DNA of 8,146 nucleotides, from NCBI GenBank assembly GCA_038240835.1, contig JBBRGJ010000149.1, positions 1 through 8,146 on the forward strand, written 5' to 3'. Of the stretch, positions 5,700 through 8,146 are shown piece after piece (the stretch's first letter is position 1; each line of letters opens with the position of its first letter). The stretch is from JBAXTE01 sp038240835 (GTDB lineage: Bacteria > Bacteroidota > Bacteroidia > Bacteroidales > WCHB1-69). The notes under the pieces were generated by a model. That model saw only the letters and a program-made list of their open reading frames with translations. It made no database searches and was not told the DNA's origin. The position numbers and the translations under genes were made by a program.

Positions 5700-6890
5700 T
5701 TATTTTATTGAGTCAATACTGATTTTAATTGTTTGTAGAGCTTTTAACAAGTCATCTTCGGGTATGTTTAACGGCGGTGCAATTCTCATGGATTTGCTAC
5801 AGAATAGAAACCAATCGGTGATTACGCCATTTTTAATGCACGCATCGATTATCTTTTTATTCGTTTCAAAAGAGTCAAATTCTATCGCAACCAAAAGTCC
5901 AGCGGCGCGAACGGCACGCACCAGAGGAATCTCTATGAAAAAGTTGGAAATAATTTCTGATTTACGAGCTACAGTAGATATCAAATCATCGTTTACAATC
6001 ACCTCGATGCACGCCAATGAGGCTGCTGCAGATACGGGATGTCCGCCAAAGGTGGTAATGTGACCAAGCACTGGTTGATCTGTGAAACTCATCATGATCT
6101 CTTTTGAAGAAATAAATGCACCAATTGGCATTCCACCACCCATTCCTTTTGCCAAGGTGATAATATCGGGTAAAAATTGCGCATATTCAAAGCCAAACAT
6201 TTTGCCAGTACGTCCGAAACCTGTTTGCACTTCATCCGCAATAATCAATGTACCAGTCTCTTTACATCTGGTTTGCAGTGCTTTCCAGTATTCGGAATTG
6301 GCTGTATAAACACCAGCTTCCGCTTGAACCGGTTCTATTAAAATGGCTGCCGTTTTGGATGAAATAAACTGTAAATCATCAATATTTCCAAAGTTGATGG
6401 AGTGAAAATCGGGTAAAAGAGGGGCAAACCATCTTTTATACTCCTCGCTGCCCATGGCACTTAACGCTCCAAAAGTGCTGCCATGATACGCATTGTTGCA
6501 AGAGATTATCTGTGAACGACCGGTAAACTTTCGTGCTAATTTAATAGCGCCATCATTGGCTTCACTTCCTGAGTTTACAAAAAAAACATTCGATAAATGA
6601 TCGGGGAGGAGCGAGGTGATTTTTTTAGCCAAATTAACTTGTGGAGATTGGATATATTCGCCATAAACCATCAAATGGAGATATTTATCCGTTTGTAAGC
6701 GAATAGCTTCCACCACTTTAGGGTGTCTGTGGCCAATATTGCTCACAGAAATTCCAGAGATTAAATCCACATACTTTTTACCGTGAATATCAATTAAGTT
6801 AATGCCCGAAGCTTCCACAATTTCAAGGGCTAATGGCTCCACAGATGTTTGGGCCACGTGACTAAAAAACAACTCTCTTTGTGTCAACAT
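5700..6890 (-). CDS. PLP-dependent class III aminotransferase (acetylornithine/ornithine type)
   Basis: 396 aa, the usual length for class III (fold type I) aminotransferases that move an amino group between an omega- or alpha-amine and a keto acid. Visible motifs: the phosphate-binding FFVNSGSEANDGAIKLAR (103-120), the ring-stacking NAYHGSTFG (133-141), LIEPVQAEAG (184-193), IIADEVQTGFGRTG (216-229) with D219 for the pyridine nitrogen, ITLAKGMGGGMPIGAF (244-259) with K248 as the Schiff-base lysine, and TTFGGHP (279-285). The end ITDWFLFCSKSMRIAPPLNI looks characteristic of a Bacteroidota subgroup usually annotated only as an aspartate aminotransferase family protein. No arginine, proline or lysine pathway genes are adjacent, so the substrate is open and I give no gene symbol. 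The start follows the cupin stop by 9 nt. Confidence 0.93.
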   Translation of the reverse strand: MLTQRELFFSHVAQTSVEPLALEIVEASGINLIDIHGKKYVDLISGISVSNIGHRHPKVVEAIRLQTDKYLHLMVYGEYIQSPQVNLAKKITSLLPDHLSNVFFVNSGSEANDGAIKLARKFTGRSQIISCNNAYHGSTFGALSAMGSEEYKRWFAPLLPDFHSINFGNIDDLQFISSKTAAILIEPVQAEAGVYTANSEYWKALQTRCKETGTLIIADEVQTGFGRTGKMFGFEYAQFLPDIITLAKGMGGGMPIGAFISSKEIMMSFTDQPVLGHITTFGGHPVSAAASLACIEVIVNDDLISTVARKSEIISNFFIEIPLVRAVRAAGLLVAIEFDSFETNKKIIDACIKNGVITDWFLFCSKSMRIAPPLNIPEDDLLKALQTIKISIDSIK

Positions 6891-6899
6891 AGTTATGAT

Positions 6900-7223
6900 T
6901 TAAAAAACATGAACTGCAATCCAAATACACTCTGGAGTGCTGCTTGTGTAAGTTACTTTGTGTTTTTGGTGAGCGGGAATAGAGAGGCAATCGCCAGTTT
7001 GTAATTCAAAAACCTCGTGGGTATCGAAAATCAAACGAGCATCTCCCTGAACAACTGTAACCCACTCAAAATGTGATTGTTCCAGCCAATCATCATCAGA
7101 AGCATGGCCAGAGGAGACAATCCGTTCAATTTTTACATTATTATAAGATAATAAATCTATGAAATGTTCCGATTTTAAGGCATTAAAGTCAACATCAGAA
7201 AGGTTAAAAATATTGTTATCCAT
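6900..7223 (-). CDS. Small single-domain cupin protein
   Basis: 107 aa, a single beta-barrel cupin domain. The segment IERIVSSGHASDDDWLEQSHFEWVTVVQGDARLIF (about 32-66) holds motif 1, with H51 and E53 as possible metal ligands ahead of the conserved VxQGxAxL strand. GDCLSIPAHQKHKV (77-90) is motif 2, with H88 as the likely third ligand, and TPECIWIAVHVF closes the barrel. The first His-X-His of classical motif 1 is reduced, so metal binding is probable but not certain. Relatives of this short WxxQxxxEWVxxxQG type are widespread and mostly uncharacterised. It lies 11 nt after the YciO-like gene and 9 nt before the aminotransferase, which suggests a shared transcript and possibly a metabolite-binding or isomerase role in the same pathway. 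Confidence 0.87.
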   Translation of the reverse strand: MDNNIFNLSDVDFNALKSEHFIDLLSYNNVKIERIVSSGHASDDDWLEQSHFEWVTVVQGDARLIFDTHEVFELQTGDCLSIPAHQKHKVTYTSSTPECIWIAVHVF

Positions 7224-7234
7224 ATTATTTGGAC

Positions 7235-7858
7235 TTAAAAGATCCCATCAATTGGTCCTAAACCCTCACGAATTACCTCAAATTCGGGTTCCACACAATT
7301 GATAATAGTAGAAGAGACCAATCCACCGTAACCGCCATCAATAATAATGTCCACCAACTCACCATATTGTTCGTAAATCAATTCAGGATCGGTGACAAAT
7401 TCTAAAAAATCTTCGTTTAAATCTTTTACAGACTTAGATAGGATAGGACTTCCTAGTTCGGAAACAATCGCTTTGGTGATAGGGTTATCCGGAATGCGAA
7501 TTCCTAAAGTGCGTTTTTTGTTGTCAAATATTTTTGGAACATTGTTGTTCGCTTCTACAATAAAAGTATAAGGACCAGGTAGGGTGCGTTTTAGTAATTT
7601 AAAAACAGTATTACTCAGTGGTTTAGCATAATCAGAAATATGACTTAAATCATTGAAGATAAAAGAGAAGTGGGTCTTTTTAGCATCAGATCTTGTAATT
7701 TCAGCCATTCTTTCAACAGCTTTATGATTGTGCATATCGCAACCAATGCCATAAATTGTATCGGTTGGATAGATAATAATACCACCGTTTTTTAAACAAT
7801 TCACCACTTTGCTAATTTCGCGGGGGTTAGGATTTTCGGGATAAATCTTTAACAACAT
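7235..7858 (-). CDS. yciO: YciO-type member of the Sua5/YciO/YrdC (threonylcarbamoyl-AMP synthase-like) family
   Basis: 207 aa, one YrdC-fold domain. From memory it parallels E. coli YciO along its length: an opening IYPENPNPREI, GGIIIYPTDTIYGIGCD (25-41), FNDLSHISDYA (68-78), RTLPGPYTFIVEA (91-103), KKRTLGIRIPDNPI (114-127), GSPILSKSV (136-144), IIIDGGYGG (171-179) and VIREGLGPIDGIF at the end. Sua5 and TsaC make threonylcarbamoyl-adenylate for the t6A37 modification of tRNAs reading ANN codons; their nucleotide-site Ser-Ala-Asn is replaced here by S-K-S (141-143), as in the YciO branch, whose role is less clear. It should not be assumed to be the main t6A enzyme. The ATG at 7858 lies 22 nt after the SRP RNA, and no separate promoter is visible, so read-through from the RNA gene may drive the cluster. 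Confidence 0.88.
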   Translation of the reverse strand: MLLKIYPENPNPREISKVVNCLKNGGIIIYPTDTIYGIGCDMHNHKAVERMAEITRSDAKKTHFSFIFNDLSHISDYAKPLSNTVFKLLKRTLPGPYTFIVEANNNVPKIFDNKKRTLGIRIPDNPITKAIVSELGSPILSKSVKDLNEDFLEFVTDPELIYEQYGELVDIIIDGGYGGLVSSTIINCVEPEFEVIREGLGPIDGIF

Positions 7859-7874
7859 TGGCTTAGATATTAAT

Positions 7875-7896
7875 AAAAAATGGGTAAGCTACTTAC
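7875..7896 (-). terminator. Possible weak terminator at the 3' end of the SRP RNA
   Basis: On the minus strand GTAAG-TAG-CTTAC (7896-7884) forms a short local hairpin, followed by CCA and six T (7880-7875). It could end the SRP RNA, though the main RNA fold pairs the same CTTACCC with the RNA 5' end. A stem this short would probably leak and let polymerase read into the YciO-like gene. Confidence 0.4.
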
Positions 7897-7978
7897 ATCG
7901 CACCGCTCAACCATTTACCCTTGCTTCCTTCCGGATCTGGGGGAGTTCAACAGGAGCTGATCGTATAAGACTTACCCA
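7881..7978 (-). ncRNA. ffs: Signal recognition particle RNA, bacterial small (4.5S) type
   Basis: RNA scaffold of the signal recognition particle; it binds Ffh and helps target ribosomes making membrane proteins to FtsY. About 98 nt. The diagnostic apical domain reads, on the minus strand, CAGATCCGGAAGGAAGCAAG (7939-7920): a TCC/GGA stem, the GGAA tetraloop (7932-7929) and the symmetric internal loop with AGCA on its 3' side that binds the Ffh M domain. The ends close the hairpin: 5' TGGGTAAG (7978-7971) pairs perfectly with 3' CTTACCCA (7888-7881). There is no Alu domain, as expected for Gram-negative small SRP RNAs. A -7 promoter element sits 3 nt upstream of the 5' end and a T-run follows the 3' end. 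Confidence 0.95.
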
Positions 7979-7981
7979 CTG

Positions 7982-7989
7982 CAAAATTA
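7982..7989 (-). promoter_or_regulatory. -7 promoter element of the SRP RNA gene
   Basis: The minus strand reads TAATTTTG, a full match to TAnnTTTG, ending 3 nt before the first paired base of the SRP RNA, which is the right distance for transcription to start at the RNA 5' end. No TTG is found 19-21 nt upstream; the nearest TTTG is 28 nt away, so the -33 element is weak or atypical. The sequence from 7990 to 8146 is AT-rich and shows no gene. Confidence 0.6.
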
Positions 7990-8146
7990 CACTTTTTTCT
8001 CGAATAAAAAGCATATTCAAAAAAAATATCTGCCAAATTCAAGTAATTGATTGGATATCAGACCTGTTTTTTCTATTCCTATTAATATTTAGTTGAGACA
8101 AATGAGTCTATCGTAGTATATAACAAATAACTTTTTTCACAGTCAC

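Noticed and set aside
8091..8112. Weak inverted repeat around AGAC...GTCT near the right edge
   Set aside because: Only 4 bp of stem with no neighbouring signal; expected by chance in this AT-rich stretch.

Overview
The window is AT-rich bacterial chromosome, most likely from a Bacteroidota member. Four promoter candidates carry the Bacteroidota -7 element TAnnTTTG, two of them with a -33 TTG/TTTG about 20 bp upstream. Most starts lack a Shine-Dalgarno sequence. The sigma factor, the DUF5063-type protein and the class III aminotransferase resemble Bacteroidota families. These family calls come from recognising motifs, not from a database search.

Layout, left to right. (1) 54-873, plus strand: a zinc-ribbon SAM-dependent methyltransferase with a clear promoter. 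Its reading frame is broken by an A9 run at 161-169. (2) 874-1312: a gap between two convergent genes, packed with short tandem repeats (7-mers and 8-mers) and small near-palindromes. The last 7-mer array runs into the uvrA stop codon. (3) 1313-4117, minus strand: full-length uvrA of nucleotide excision repair. (4) 4118-4289: a compact divergent promoter region for uvrA and an ECF-type sigma factor. (5) 4290-5128, plus strand: the sigma-70 family factor, which has the only strong Shine-Dalgarno seen here, then a possible 52-residue protein and an intrinsic terminator. (6) 5130-7978, minus strand: a tight cluster transcribed right to left as 4.5S-type SRP RNA, YciO/Sua5-like protein, small cupin, class III aminotransferase and DUF5063-type protein. 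The protein genes are 11, 9 and 3 nt apart. (7) 7990-8146: AT-rich sequence upstream of the SRP RNA promoter in which I see no gene. Bases 1-53 also show nothing.

UvrA and SRP RNA are housekeeping functions. The four-gene cluster looks like a metabolic operon with no pathway that can be assigned from sequence alone. I found no defence system, CRISPR array, transposase or tRNA. The points most worth a second look are the A9 frameshift in the methyltransferase, the mosaic repeat region, the strong ribosome binding site of the sigma gene with the small ORF behind it, and the Cys/His-rich insertion and tail of the DUF5063-type protein.
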